NCBI GenBank assembly: GCA_025603075.1
Contig: MU626459.1
Span: 1-35,072, forward strand
DNA: 35,072 nt
From: Neoconidiobolus thromboides FSU 785
Lineage: Eukaryota; Entomophthoromycota; Entomophthoromycetes; Entomophthorales; Neoconidiobolaceae
Reading direction: 5' to 3'
Both the position numbers and the translations under genes were made by a program. Shown piece by piece: positions 21,736 to 32,051 of the stretch; the first letter of the stretch is position 1, and the number at the start of each line of letters is the position of its first letter. A model generated the notes under the pieces. It did no database searches and had not been told where the DNA came from. It saw only the letters and a program-made list of their open reading frames with translations.

Positions 21736-21762
21736 ATGTCTTCAATTTCAATAAATGATTAA
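21736..21762 (+). promoter_or_regulatory. Upstream ORF overlapping the sugar transporter start
   Basis: An ATG 19 bases before the chosen start opens an eight-codon frame (MSSISIND) that ends TAA at 21760-21762, six bases into the main frame. A scanning ribosome using it would terminate just past the main ATG, so it could reduce translation. The true start of the mRNA is unknown. Confidence 0.4.
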
Positions 21763-23257
21763 AGATAAAAATAATAGTAGTGATTTAAGTGTTGCTTTAG
21801 ACTCCAAGGAATTGAATATCAATGGATATTTAATATTTTCTTGTATTGTAGCTGCCTTGGCAGCTTTTAATTCTGGATTCAACACTGGTGTAGCGAATAT
21901 TCCAGAAGCTACAATTCGTAAATGTGGGGAAGTTACAGTAGAAAATGGCTTCCCGGATTGTTTACCAGCAAGTGATTTAGTATGGTAAGTACACAAATAT
22001 ATAATGTTTTTTATTATTTCTAAAATGTAAATTAGGGGTGTCGTTATTGGATTATTTGCTTTAGGAGGAGGTTTTGGCGGTTTATCCGCTTCCAAATTAT
22101 TATCTTGGTTAGGTAGACGTAACAGTTTATTATTAAACAATGTTTTCTTTATAGTCGGTGGAGTATTATTGGGAACTGCTACTACATTGGCTCAAATGGG
22201 AGTGGGAAGATTTTTAGTTGGTGTTGGCAGTGGTATTGCTTCTGTAGGAGTATCTACTTATATTGGAGAAATTGCTACTAATAAATGTAGAGGTGCCATG
22301 GGTGCCGTATTACAATTTATGATGGTAGTTGGTATCTTATTTGCACAAGGTATCAGTATTCCATTAAACAGTTCACCTGGATGGAGAGTATTATTTGCTA
22401 TTACTGCTGTTCCAGCTATCCTTCAATTAGTTTTATTTCCCATGTGCGTAGAAACCCCAAGGTATCTCGTATCTGTTCGTAATATGGAAAAAGCAAAAGA
22501 AAATTTAGAAAAATTAAGACGTGGCTATAATATTGAGAATGAATTTAATGAAATCGTAGAAGGACAATATAGTTCTCCAAAAGATGATACTAATGATCTA
22601 CCATTAGATCAAAGTACTGATGTTAATCCATTTATGCAATTATTTAAGGACAAAGTATTATTTAGACATTTAACATGGGCAGTAGTTATTCATGCAGCTC
22701 AACAATTCTCAGGTATAAATGGGGTTATATTCTATTCAACATCTATATTTGAAAAGACTTTTGGTTCCGAAAATGCACCTTATGTTACTTTGGGTGTAGC
22801 AGTTCTTAATTTGATTGTTACTATTCTCTCTGTCTTTTTAATTGATAGATTAGGTCGTAAATTTTTACTATTACTTAGTTTATTAGGAATGTGTATCTTC
22901 AGTGTTTTAATTGTAATTGGGTCAGTTTATCTCGTTGATATTTTAGTTGTTGTTAGTGTATTATTATTTGTTGCTTCATTTGCTATTGGGTTAGGGCCAA
23001 TTCCATGGTTAATAATATCGGAAATATTCCCAACCAAACCATTAGCTGCAGCATCAGCTATTGCTATGGGAGTCAATTGGTTTTGTAATTTTGCTGTTGG
23101 GTTACTTTTCCCAACGATATTATCTGGCTTAGGAGATTACACATTTGTTATTTTTGCTGTTATAACATTCGCATCAGCAATATTTATATTTTCATTCATA
23201 CCTGAAACTAAAGGACGTACAATTGAAGAGATCCTAGCTTCTTCATATGCCTCCTAA
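21755..23257 (+). CDS. MFS sugar (hexose) transporter
   Basis: Two exons, 21755-21984 and 22036-23257, joined by a 51-bp GT-AG intron (GTAAGT donor, AATTAG acceptor), giving 483 residues. It is a 12-helix sugar porter of the plasma membrane. Motifs: LGRRN after helix 2 (102-106), VETPRYLV at the end of helix 6, QQFSGING in helix 7 (about 299-306), DRLGRK between helices 8 and 9, GLGPIPW in helix 10, and PETKGRTIEEI after helix 12. These are hallmarks of the fungal HXT/GLUT-type family. The substrate is probably glucose or a related hexose, but not certain. The intron splits a tryptophan codon in the first extracellular loop region. The next gene downstream (WSC) is convergent. Confidence 0.95.
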
Positions 23258-23905
23258 GTTTATTAATTGTAATTTTATTAAAATAAAGTCAAACTACTAA
23301 TTGTTATATTGATTATTTTATTAAAGTTTATCCGAATATTATAATATATTATTAATAATCCTTAATAAAATGCTATTATTTAAGTACTTTCATACTTTTT
23401 TATTAGACAGATAATAACCTTTTTAAGCTACCTGACTAAAGCCAAACAAAAACATAGAAAAAAATAAAAATCTTAAAGAAATAATCGGATGGCAAGCCAG
23501 AAAAAAAGTAGGCAGAGTTGGCCTGTTTTTGATTTTTCCAAGGTCACCCTATCAAATTTATATTTAAATACAAATAATAATTTGAAGTATTAAATAAATT
23601 CAAATTATAATAAAAATATTCTTTAACACATACAGCATCAACTGCAGATTTTCTTACTAAAATAGTTTTTGAAATTTTGACATTTATATAACTTTACATA
23701 AAACTTATTACATTAATATTTAATTTTCAAAACCTTTTTGGATAAAAACTTTTAATAAATGGGAGTGTTTTTTTTGGCTTCATTACTTTTTCCATCTTTT
23801 AAGCGCTATTTGCGTGGAAAATTTGTTAGTAAAATTCTTAAACACAAAAATACATCCCCAAATAGCAGAATGAAATGTTTAGTTATAATAAATTATTATG
23901 ATTTT
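23258..23905. other. Convergent 3' intergenic region with one MITE
   Basis: Separates the stop codons of the sugar transporter (plus) and the WSC protein (minus). It contains one intact family A element 43 bp from the WSC stop codon. AATAAA-like signals lie just after both stops; nothing else is recognisable. Confidence 0.5.
23758..23863 (+). mobile_element. Family A foldback MITE between convergent genes
   Basis: AAATGGGAGTGTTTTTTTTGG at the left and ACATCCCCAAAT at the right. The centre is TTAAGCGCTATTTGCGTGGA. The placement just beyond the WSC stop means it may lie in the 3' UTR of one or both genes. Confidence 0.8.
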
Positions 23906-24983
23906 TTATTTAAGATTTAAATTTGAGTTCAATCTATTTAATGTTTTTTCTAATTCTATTTGTTTTCTAATAGATATTAAGTTTGAATCTAGCTGTTCCT
24001 CTGTCCCAAAAGATCGAACAGTAACGGGTAAACTAGCAGCTTTAGAGTGGGTAGGGATAAACTTGACATTGTTATACATCGATTTATTTTTAATCTCACA
24101 AACCTTTCTACTAGATCTGTATCTGCTTATTACTCTACTAACAACTAATCCTAATATTGTTCCTAAAAATAAAAATAACAAACATAGCAGCATGATTAGT
24201 AGGACATGGTTGTTACTAGCTTCATTGTTATTATAGGTGTCTGTGACCTGTGTATTATCCATCATATGCTTATTGGTTTCACCAGTGCTTGTATAGCCTA
24301 ATTATTACTATCAATTTCATACTTATATAGTAAATTTGAATTACCTGTTGTGTATATGCTGGTAAAGTTACTATACAATGCCAATTAGCTTCAATACCAA
24401 AAATTAGTAAAAATAAAATACCTTCCGCCACCACAATTTTGCTCCATATCACCAGAACATTTAGTTTTACAATTTTCTTCATCAGATTTAAAGGACTATC
24501 AAATAAATATTAATTTTTTTTACAAAAAGATAAGGATGATAATACACTAGGAAGGAGAGTATTCCCACATCGACATTCCGAGCCGTTCATTAAGGCTGAC
24601 CATGTAAAATTTAAGTATTGACATAGTAAAACACAATGGTTTACATTTAATTGATCGGAGATATATGGGCTTGGTAAATTTTTTTTTGTTAAGCCGTTAA
24701 AATACACTGGAGGTATCTTGTCATCTTCAATTTTTTTAGTACTTATTCCACTCTCCTTGTCTCTCTCTAATACTAGATTAGGATACTCATAACAACCTAT
24801 AATTATGATTTAGTAATGCTATCTTTAGTGTCTTTATAGTTGCGATTCAAGCTATTTTGGGTTATGTATATTTTAAATATAAAGATAATAATTACCTTCA
24901 TAAGTGCTATTCGCTATTGTTTTAGTAATGACATGATTTAAAGAGAGTAAAGGTATTAAATAAAAGATATGTGAAAAGAGCAT
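23906..24983 (-). CDS. WSC-domain single-pass membrane protein (cell-wall sensor-like)
   Basis: Five-exon model on the minus strand: 24983-24896, 24796-24546, 24495-24422, 24358-24345 and 24297-23906. All junctions are GT-AG with consistent phase; 272 residues. Signal peptide 1-20 (MLFSHIFYLIPLLSLNHVIT). The WSC domain covers about residues 30-140, starting GCYEYPNL, with CRCGNTLL, NCKTKCSGDMEQNCGGG and most expected cysteines. A transmembrane helix at about 174-195 is followed by a basic cytoplasmic tail. WSC domains bind wall carbohydrate, and Wsc-type proteins report wall stress to Rho1, but here there is no long Ser/Thr-rich stalk, so a sensor role is only inferred. Exon 4 is 14 nt. An alternative is a 39-bp intron that keeps 24 more bases of exon 3. 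The first intron is 99 bp, longer than the others. Confidence 0.82.
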
Positions 24984-26224
24984 GGTATTAAAAGGTTAAA
25001 AAAAATTAAGAATTAAAAACAAAGACAAAACAACAAAGATAAAAATACAACTTAAAGTTGTTTACTATTGATGTTTGATGTTTGATTATTATCATTGTTC
25101 TATTATATGATGTTGATTTATAACCGTTGTTTGTTGAGTTTTAACCGAATCTTTATCAACTGCTATTTCAAGTAGCTTGGCATAACTTATTATTAATAAA
25201 ACAAAATGAACAATCTTTAGTCATTGTTTATAGTATCGATATTATTAGTTAAATACATGTAACTACAATATAGAGCTTGACTATATTTTACACTGTTTTT
25301 ATTTCCTTTTTGTATTATTTATATTTAATATTAGACAAGAAAAAATATGCCTTTTAGACTTAAAATTTCGGTTAAAGTCTTTTGCACTTCAAACTGCAGT
25401 GTATAATTTCTTTTTGGGCAGTTTCCATTTTTTACTTTACCTCTTTAAAATTAATTTATATCGTTAATTTTATATTATAATAAAAATTGTTAATAAATTA
25501 TTAATAAATTATTAACTAAAATAGTATTTATTATCATAAGGTTATGCCAAAAGCCTATTTGTAATATTACTACTTGAAAATTTTTTAAAAAAATCGTAAA
25601 CTTTGAAGGAACCAAAAGTTCGCAAGTGTTTTGTTGTTAGAAGAAATCAAATTTAAATGATTAGCTGGTAAATAAAGAGATACTGGGCCTTTTGGGGGAT
25701 CTTATATTCAATAAGATAATTTCTCCTCCTATTGACTTTGAACGTAGTCTAATTCTGCACTTTAAATTCATTTAAAAATTATACTCAGCATGTTCATTTT
25801 TAAAAGGGGTATACTGTAGTACTTTACCTTTATGGGGAATTGTGTACTATTCTCATTTTCTTGTTTCCATTTTAAATAAGGATAAAAAGAAATTTATTAT
25901 TACTACTTATATTAAACATAGTGCATGGTTGATAAGCTTAATACAAAAACAGCTCAAATTAATCAAGCATATAAAACATTATACCATAATGAATCAATGA
26001 TATAATGTTTTATATTGTAATTTAATTTTTATAAAACAAAAGATGAAGAAACCAGCTCTCTATTTAAATTCTATAGGAAATACTAAAAAATCCTGAACTT
26101 TAACTTTTAGTAAAGGGGGGAATTCTTAGCTCTTTTAAAGAACAAAAAAATTGATGACAGCAACTTGAAATCTTAAAAATAAAATTAGAGTAAAAAAGAA
26201 TAAAATAGTATTAAAGGATACCAG
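24984..26224. promoter_or_regulatory. Shared intergenic region between divergent WSC and Opy2-like genes
   Basis: About 1.2 kb of A+T-rich DNA between two start codons pointing apart. No gene, MITE or LTR is seen in it, which stands out against the repeat load elsewhere. Specific regulatory sites are not identifiable by eye. Confidence 0.5.
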
Positions 26225-26839
26225 ATGCAATATAAAAATATAAAAAAATCATTTTCAATTTATTGTCTTCTTAATATGAAATTAAATTGGGTTCGATTAA
26301 CTTTTACTTCCTTTTTATTCAGCAATGTCGAGCCTTTAATAAATACAAATCAGACCTGTATAAGATGTCCCAAAATAACTCAAGATAGTTGTAAAAAATG
26401 CAAGATTGATGAAACATGCGCTATAACACCCGGAGACTGTAATACATGCCCAATGACCCAATGCATATCAAATCCAACATCTTATCAACAAAAAAACGCT
26501 ACCTTGATTATTATAATAAGTATATTAGGGTTCATATTGATGATTTTAATTGGAATTATCATTCTGTTGTATCGTCGTTTTAAAAAAAAGAAAGATAAAA
26601 CCTATGAAACCAATTTAACTTATATATCGGAAAAAATTGAGCTGGCTCAAAGGGTGAAGCATATGTCTAGGTTACAAAGGGAACCTAAGCTTATCAGTGT
26701 GATCCCATTTATCGAAGACCTTAATTTAAAAGATAGCTATAAGCTATCACTTAGCTCCTATTCATCAGGGGTTATGAATGAGTATGTTTTAAGACTTGGA
26801 GATAGGAGAAAAACACAAGAAGTTAGTATAAAAAAATAA
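26225..26839 (+). CDS. Opy2-like membrane anchor protein
   Basis: Up to 204 residues, single exon. The ectodomain has eight cysteines (45, 48, 56, 59, 65, 72, 75, 80) in a CxxC...CxxC...CxxxxxxC..CxxC pattern (TCIRCPKI, CKKCKIDETCAI, CNTCPMTQC). This matches the N-terminal domain of fungal Opy2 proteins. A helix at about 92-116 is followed by basic residues RRFKKKK, which fix the tail in the cytoplasm. Yeast Opy2 recruits Ste50 to the plasma membrane for HOG osmosensing; the same role here is inference. Potential N-glycosylation sites are NQT and NAT. The start is uncertain: the second ATG (26276, MKLNWVRLTFTSFLF) gives a cleaner signal sequence and 187 residues. The gene is divergent from the WSC gene. 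Confidence 0.75.
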   Translation: MQYKNIKKSFSIYCLLNMKLNWVRLTFTSFLFSNVEPLINTNQTCIRCPKITQDSCKKCKIDETCAITPGDCNTCPMTQCISNPTSYQQKNATLIIIISILGFILMILIGIIILLYRRFKKKKDKTYETNLTYISEKIELAQRVKHMSRLQREPKLISVIPFIEDLNLKDSYKLSLSSYSSGVMNEYVLRLGDRRKTQEVSIKK

Positions 26840-27225
26840 GTTATTACCAATTGAAACCACATTGTATTTTTTCTATAAAAGTTATGCTAATTAATTTTGA
26901 ACTTGAAGCTTACCACAATAAATAATTTTCTTGGAATAGCTTATTTTTATTTTTATTTCAAACTTTATAATGATTAAGCTCGTTTTAATATTGTTTTTGA
27001 TGCATTTGCAATCAAATTAAAATGCATTCGTGCATACTATATAAAAACTAATACATTGAAACCGATACTATTGTTTTGTTACAAAACATAATAAGTCCCA
27101 CTAACTAATAATGTACAATTTAATAAAAATAATAATAACTTATGACTGATTTTTATTGATCATTTATATTATTTTAAAAAACCTTGATTATTATTCTTAA
27201 AGATAAAATGAAATAAGGGGGAAGG
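26840..27225. other. Convergent 3' intergenic region, nothing recognised
   Basis: A+T-rich spacer between the stop codons of the Opy2-like gene (plus) and the low-complexity secreted protein gene (minus). I see no repeat element or further gene. Confidence 0.5.
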
Positions 27226-27783
27226 CTAGTAAGAGTTGTTACTTTTTATATTATCATAGCCAAGTTTGTCACAAAGTAAATCTCTCCATTTACCTTTACT
27301 TTCATGTTGGCTCGGGACAGCAGTAGCTTGGTATTGGTCAGAGTACGAATTATCTGATTTTTTAGCATACCCATTATCGTGTTTATGATACTCTTTATTT
27401 TCCACCTTGTTATAACTATTATTGGAATCATATGAGTTCATATGATTCTTTTCATAATTATTACTGCTGTTGTAGTCAATTTTGTTGTATTGATCCTTTG
27501 AATGCTTGTTATAATCGTCATAAGCTTCTGAGCCAGTGCTATACTTATTGTTGCTATAATTGTTATGATCATTATGTTTATTATAACGATCATGCATATC
27601 ACTCAACTCATCATAAGACTTCATTTTCTTATAGCTCATATCTTTATTATAGTAATTATTTGGCGTCTTCGCGTAACTTTCTAAGTGGCTATCCCCTCGA
27701 TAGTTGCGCTCTCCAACATCTTCAACATTGTAAGCTAATCCCATGGAGAATACTAAGGACAAAGTAATCAATTTTAGTGACAT
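27226..27783 (-). CDS. Secreted low-complexity Asn/Tyr/Asp/Lys-rich protein, unknown function
   Basis: 185 residues from the ATG at 27783, which starts an ideal signal peptide (MSLKLITLSLVFSMGLA). An ATG nine codons further upstream also exists but adds polar residues before it. The mature part is dominated by Asn, Tyr, Ser, Asp, Lys and His in irregular motifs such as YNKHNDHNNYSNN and NSYNKVENKEYHKH. It has one cysteine near the C-terminus (WRDLLCDKLGY). I recognise no domain. A surface or wall-associated disordered protein is plausible. Low-complexity frames can arise by chance in A+T-rich DNA, but the signal peptide and long open frame argue for a real gene. Confidence 0.7.
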   Translation of the reverse strand: MSLKLITLSLVFSMGLAYNVEDVGERNYRGDSHLESYAKTPNNYYNKDMSYKKMKSYDELSDMHDRYNKHNDHNNYSNNKYSTGSEAYDDYNKHSKDQYNKIDYNSSNNYEKNHMNSYDSNNSYNKVENKEYHKHDNGYAKKSDNSYSDQYQATAVPSQHESKGKWRDLLCDKLGYDNIKSNNSY

Positions 27784-27954
27784 TTCGAGATAGTTTGTGT
27801 AATATAACAAAACATTCGAATAATTGAATTTCTGAAGTTTTTTTTATATTCCTGATTCTTTTCCTCCATTCAATAACACATTATCCTCATTTTATCTCGT
27901 AATTTGGTACACATGTCTTAACTGAAATGAAAGCTTATTTTATCTAAAAATATC

Positions 27955-28055
27955 ATGTAACAGTGTTTTTTTGGTTTCATCGCTTTTTCATTTTTTGAGT
28001 ACTATTAAGCAGAAAAAAGTAGTAAAATCCTTAAATGAAAAAAGATCCCCATATC
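27955..28055 (+). mobile_element. Family A MITE, left member of tail-to-tail pair
   Basis: Left end degenerate (GTAACAGTGTTTTTTTGG). The centre is GAGTACTATTAAGCAGAAAA, and the right end GATCCCCATAT joins directly to the inverted copy that follows. Confidence 0.7.
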
Positions 28056-28146
28056 TTTTTTTAAGGATTTACTAACAATCTTTCCCACTCTAAATAACAC
28101 TTAAAAAATGGAAAAGTAATAAAATCAAAAAAGACATCACCATATC
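28056..28146 (-). mobile_element. Family A MITE, right member of tail-to-tail pair
   Basis: An inverted copy beginning CTTTTTTTAAGGATTTACTAA and ending GACATCACCATAT. It lacks its own GGGGATG end and appears to share the CCCCATAT end of the preceding copy, so the pair forms an imperfect palindrome of about 190 bp. Confidence 0.7.
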
Positions 28147-28253
28147 CTCATGTCTTAAGCGTTCTTTTGGGCAAAGCAGAGCTACTAAATAAAAGGAGCT
28201 CCTTTTAAAAATTTAGTAATGTAAGCTATTCTCGATCTGGCAAGCTACAATGA

Positions 28254-28270
28254 GATAAGATAAGATAAAG
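28254..28270 (+). promoter_or_regulatory. Triple GATA motif
   Basis: GATAAGATAAGATAAAG contains three overlapping GATAA units. GATAA/GATAAG is the binding core of fungal GATA factors (nitrogen, iron or light response). It lies about 470 bp upstream of the low-complexity secreted protein and 470 bp beyond the OPT stop codon. Confidence 0.35.
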
Positions 28271-28739
28271 ACTCGAAGTAATAAGAAATAAAGGATATAT
28301 TTTAAAAGACAGTGACAAAAATAGCAATATAGCAATTATTATACTTCCTTTATGTGGTTTTATTTTAATTCTTTTTTTATCTCACACTTTCATGTTATTA
28401 TAAGCTAGTAAAGTTTCAATTATAATCTCCCTTTATAAACCTCCTATACTTTTTATACTGTTTAGTCAATTATGAATATCTGTAAATAAATTAATATTCT
28501 TGTTATCTTAATAAGTGTAAGTTTTCTCCTATAACACCCTATTTTGCATTGAAAAAATTTCAAAAGTATTGTTCGTTCAAGTATTTCAATACACTATTTT
28601 AATTCTTTTAGAATGGTTACAATTCAAAATAAATTTTTATAGACATAAAAGCTTAAAAAATGGTTAAGTTTATTGTAAAAAAACTTTTAATTATTAAATT
28701 AGTACGAGGATAATTGTATAGTATAGTGAGAGTATAGCT

Positions 28740-30809
28740 TTAGTCAGAGCAATTGGCAGCGTCTTCACTAGGACAGGCAAAGCCAGTCGCTACGACAGCT
28801 TGGTCTAATCCCGCAACATTAAAGATAGCATGAACAACCCCACCAATACCTTCTCCAGCTAAAAATCCAGAAGCTAATCCAACAACACCAATTTCGTAAT
28901 TTTCTGGATCATATCTTTTCCATATTTCTCTAATAAGTGCTCCAAGGAATTGAGCAATAGGGATGTAAGGAGTGGGAGTAACAAAAGCCATACCAAATGC
29001 ATTCATATTAGGAATATAAGCTGCATATTTCTTTAAATAGGTACGCTTTAGCACAATAATAATAAATGTAAAAATCCCAAAGGCTAAACAGGCATAACCG
29101 GAAGAGACTGGAATAGAATTTACACCACCAATTAATGCCTCAGCAACTGAGGCCCAGGCAACACCAGCTGGTACTTGAAATTGACATTTATCTATCAAAT
29201 TTTTATCAAGTGCACATGGATAGGCTTTACCAAATACCCAAAACATAACAACAGCAGCAAAAATTCCTACAATGGAACCAACAGTTTGTGCGTAAAATTG
29301 AGATTTAGGTGAAGCGCGTAAAATATGACCAGTTTTAAGATCAGATACCATATCAACTGCTTGAGCAGCAGTACTCATTGATGCAACACCAGAGATCAAG
29401 TTGACTTTAAGTGCAATATTTTCTGTTGGAAAAGAAAGGCCCGAAAACGTAATTTGAGTAATCTTTCCAATAGAACCCATAGGGTTAATATCGATATCTC
29501 CTGCAGATTGACAGCCAATAAAGGCAAGAAGGAATCCCAAAAACAAAGATAAGAAGCATCCACCTACAGTAACTTCAAAAGAGAAATGAAGAACGAGGAT
29601 AGAAAAGACAGATGTACAGGTAAGCCCAATAGCCCATACCCAAGTAGGAATACGGAGATGGGATGGGACAGGATCGATTTCGTTGTAATCGATGTTTTCA
29701 GTTTTACTAACAAAGGGTAGAAATCTAGCAAGTTGATTACGCAAAGAATTAGTCATGCCAGAAAATGCATTAAAAATAGTTTTGTAGTTAAGTAAAAGTT
29801 CAGTGAAGGTTGCAACGATGAGGATAGTGACTCCAGGCCAGATAAACCAATATTGTGCTGTTGGCTTACCATCTTTAGAGAAACCGTAAGCTTTAGATTT
29901 GGTTAAAATGTCAGTATAAGATTGCATAAGCGGACCAACAATACCAAAACTGAATATGGAACCAGCTAAAAATGAAATACCGGTATTAAGTCCTACTAAC
30001 ATACCTGATCCAACAAAGGCACCGGTAGTTTGGAATCTCCACTTCCATTGAGTATCTGCCGTAATGAGTGCAGGGTAATTAGCAGCTGTCCCAATCCAAT
30101 AAAGAATATGGAAATCCCAAATAAATGGAACAAAGTAGGAAAGGATTTTCCATAAAAACATGGCAGCAAATCCTCCAAAAATCCATCTACCTTGTTGGAA
30201 AGCTGATTTTTCAGCGTTGGCGCTTGAATGTAATGTCTTAATAGATTCAGCAGCGGCAGTTGGAGTTGGGAAAATTAACTTTCTTTGAATAATAAAATAA
30301 TTTCTTAATGGAATGCCAAAGAATAAACCGTGGAAAGCAGCTGCAGTAGTCCAAAGTAATAAAATACCCCAGGCATCATCAATAGGTGGTAATAAGCCTC
30401 TGTCGAGTAAATAAATAGCTGGGATACCAGATTGGAAACCAGCAGATAAGGAACCAACTGCTGTTGCAGCTGATTGTAAAGAGCAATTTTCACGTATACC
30501 GAAATAACCTCCACCAAATTTCTCTGGTAAGGCTAAAGAAAGTGGCTTCATAACTACAAAACCTAAAACGGCACCAAGCATAGCAGCTGAGAATGTATTA
30601 CCTGCCTTAAGACCAAGGTACATATTACTTGCAACAACAATAATACCAATTAATGAACCGACAATTACTGAGCGCCAAGTGAAATGGGCTATATCTTCAA
30701 AACCGTAATTATCATCATTTGGATCGATATCTTTTAATCCCGATATTTCATATTTTTCATCGGTGTAATCAACCCCCTCATTACGCTGAATTTCTTTTTC
30801 AGTACTCAT
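28740..30809 (-). CDS. OPT-family oligopeptide (or metal-chelate) transporter
   Basis: Single exon, 689 residues, within the usual 650-800 range. A hydrophilic N-terminus of about 45 residues is followed by some 14-16 hydrophobic segments. Family landmarks are SNMYLGLKAGNTFSAAMLGA near residues 61-80, GGYFGIRENCSLQSAATAVG, INPMGSIGKITQITFSG and SGVASMSTAAQAVDMVSDLK. OPT proteins are proton-coupled importers of small peptides, glutathione or metal-nicotianamine-like chelates across the plasma membrane. The motif style is nearer the yellow-stripe-like branch than the classical tetrapeptide branch, but I would not assign a substrate. The start is the only suitable ATG before a polar N-terminus. 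No disruptions. Confidence 0.94.
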   Translation of the reverse strand: MSTEKEIQRNEGVDYTDEKYEISGLKDIDPNDDNYGFEDIAHFTWRSVIVGSLIGIIVVASNMYLGLKAGNTFSAAMLGAVLGFVVMKPLSLALPEKFGGGYFGIRENCSLQSAATAVGSLSAGFQSGIPAIYLLDRGLLPPIDDAWGILLLWTTAAAFHGLFFGIPLRNYFIIQRKLIFPTPTAAAESIKTLHSSANAEKSAFQQGRWIFGGFAAMFLWKILSYFVPFIWDFHILYWIGTAANYPALITADTQWKWRFQTTGAFVGSGMLVGLNTGISFLAGSIFSFGIVGPLMQSYTDILTKSKAYGFSKDGKPTAQYWFIWPGVTILIVATFTELLLNYKTIFNAFSGMTNSLRNQLARFLPFVSKTENIDYNEIDPVPSHLRIPTWVWAIGLTCTSVFSILVLHFSFEVTVGGCFLSLFLGFLLAFIGCQSAGDIDINPMGSIGKITQITFSGLSFPTENIALKVNLISGVASMSTAAQAVDMVSDLKTGHILRASPKSQFYAQTVGSIVGIFAAVVMFWVFGKAYPCALDKNLIDKCQFQVPAGVAWASVAEALIGGVNSIPVSSGYACLAFGIFTFIIIVLKRTYLKKYAAYIPNMNAFGMAFVTPTPYIPIAQFLGALIREIWKRYDPENYEIGVVGLASGFLAGEGIGGVVHAIFNVAGLDQAVVATGFACPSEDAANCSD

Positions 30810-32051
30810 GTTTCTAATTAATTAGTAGTTGATAGTAGACTTAAAAATTAAAATTAAATAAACGAAAGAATATAAGGATACTATTTTACAGAAAAATAAA
30901 ACTTATAGTTGACTTATTTTCAGGGACCATGGGCCATTTTATATACTTTTTTTTAGACTAATGTTTTGTATTAAAAATACATGATAAATATTAGTTAATA
31001 TCTTTAGAAAAATTATCCCACCACCAATTGAATATTAGCTAATGAAACCAATATCTTAAATATTTTTCGATATTCATTGGATCTTTTATAAATTTTTGTT
31101 TTCTTATGAAATGATCTTTGACAGGTATTGCGACATTTTAAATCCAGATTTTGAATTTTTATGTCCTTGAATTAGTAATAAGTTACCTTTATTTAAAAGT
31201 AATGAAAAGAGATAACTAGAAAATATAAATAGAACCATACATGACTTGTTGATGATAGTGGAAATCAATGTATTATATTACATATATTTATAACAAGGTG
31301 TTCTCATGGATTTATTAAAATTATTAGATTCTAATTGCCTAATTTTTAAATCGGATTTTAACATTGTTAAGTTTAATATGTAATACGAGGGCTATTGAAG
31401 TTATGTATATTATTTAGAGAATATTTAAGTTCGTAGAATATACTATTAAATAACATGTACAAAGTATTTATAGTTAAATATAAAAAAGTATGATAAAGAA
31501 AAAAACAGGTGATTATCAAGAAAAATCTGATCATTTGCATGATGTTGAATAAAAAAGTAATAGTTTTAATTAAACATTTTAATAAGATTTATACAAAATG
31601 AAAGTTAATTTCTATTTTAATAGTATTAGAAATTTTAGCTATAATTGATATAATATAATGATTAAAATAAACAATTATTAGTAATTTGTTGAGATAATGA
31701 CGTCTTTATTTATTAAGAACTTTTCATTATAATATTACCATTCTTTTATCCCTTCGTACGATATTGATAATGATTTCGATAAGATAGTATTGTTTTATTA
31801 TTTATTTATTTTATATGTTATATTTAACGATTTATTTCCTTATCCAAGCTAAATAAAAGCTTGAATTTATTATAACATTATAATATACTTTTTGCTCAAC
31901 TTTTATTTTTATAAAGTAATAAAATAAAAAACCTGTTATTCCATGAGCAATTTTCTTTGAGTATTGAAGTCTTCATAATTTAAATAGACATTTAGCTAAT
32001 AGCATATTTTTGAACTTTGGGCTTTTTAAAAATAAGAACATCTTTTAAACA

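Larger units (their letters stand above)
19180..21754. other. Intergenic region between CAP and sugar transporter genes
   Basis: Contains a family C element, a short frameshifted protein relic, a TTTTA tract and a family A element, each listed separately. Small frames at 20347-20671 run into the TTTTA tract and are not convincing genes. A short upstream frame lies at the very end, at 21736-21762. Confidence 0.5.
27784..28739. promoter_or_regulatory. Region upstream of the low-complexity secreted protein gene
   Basis: Lies between the start of the low-complexity gene and the stop of the OPT gene. It holds a tail-to-tail pair of family A elements and a triple GATA motif. No gene is visible. 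Confidence 0.45.
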
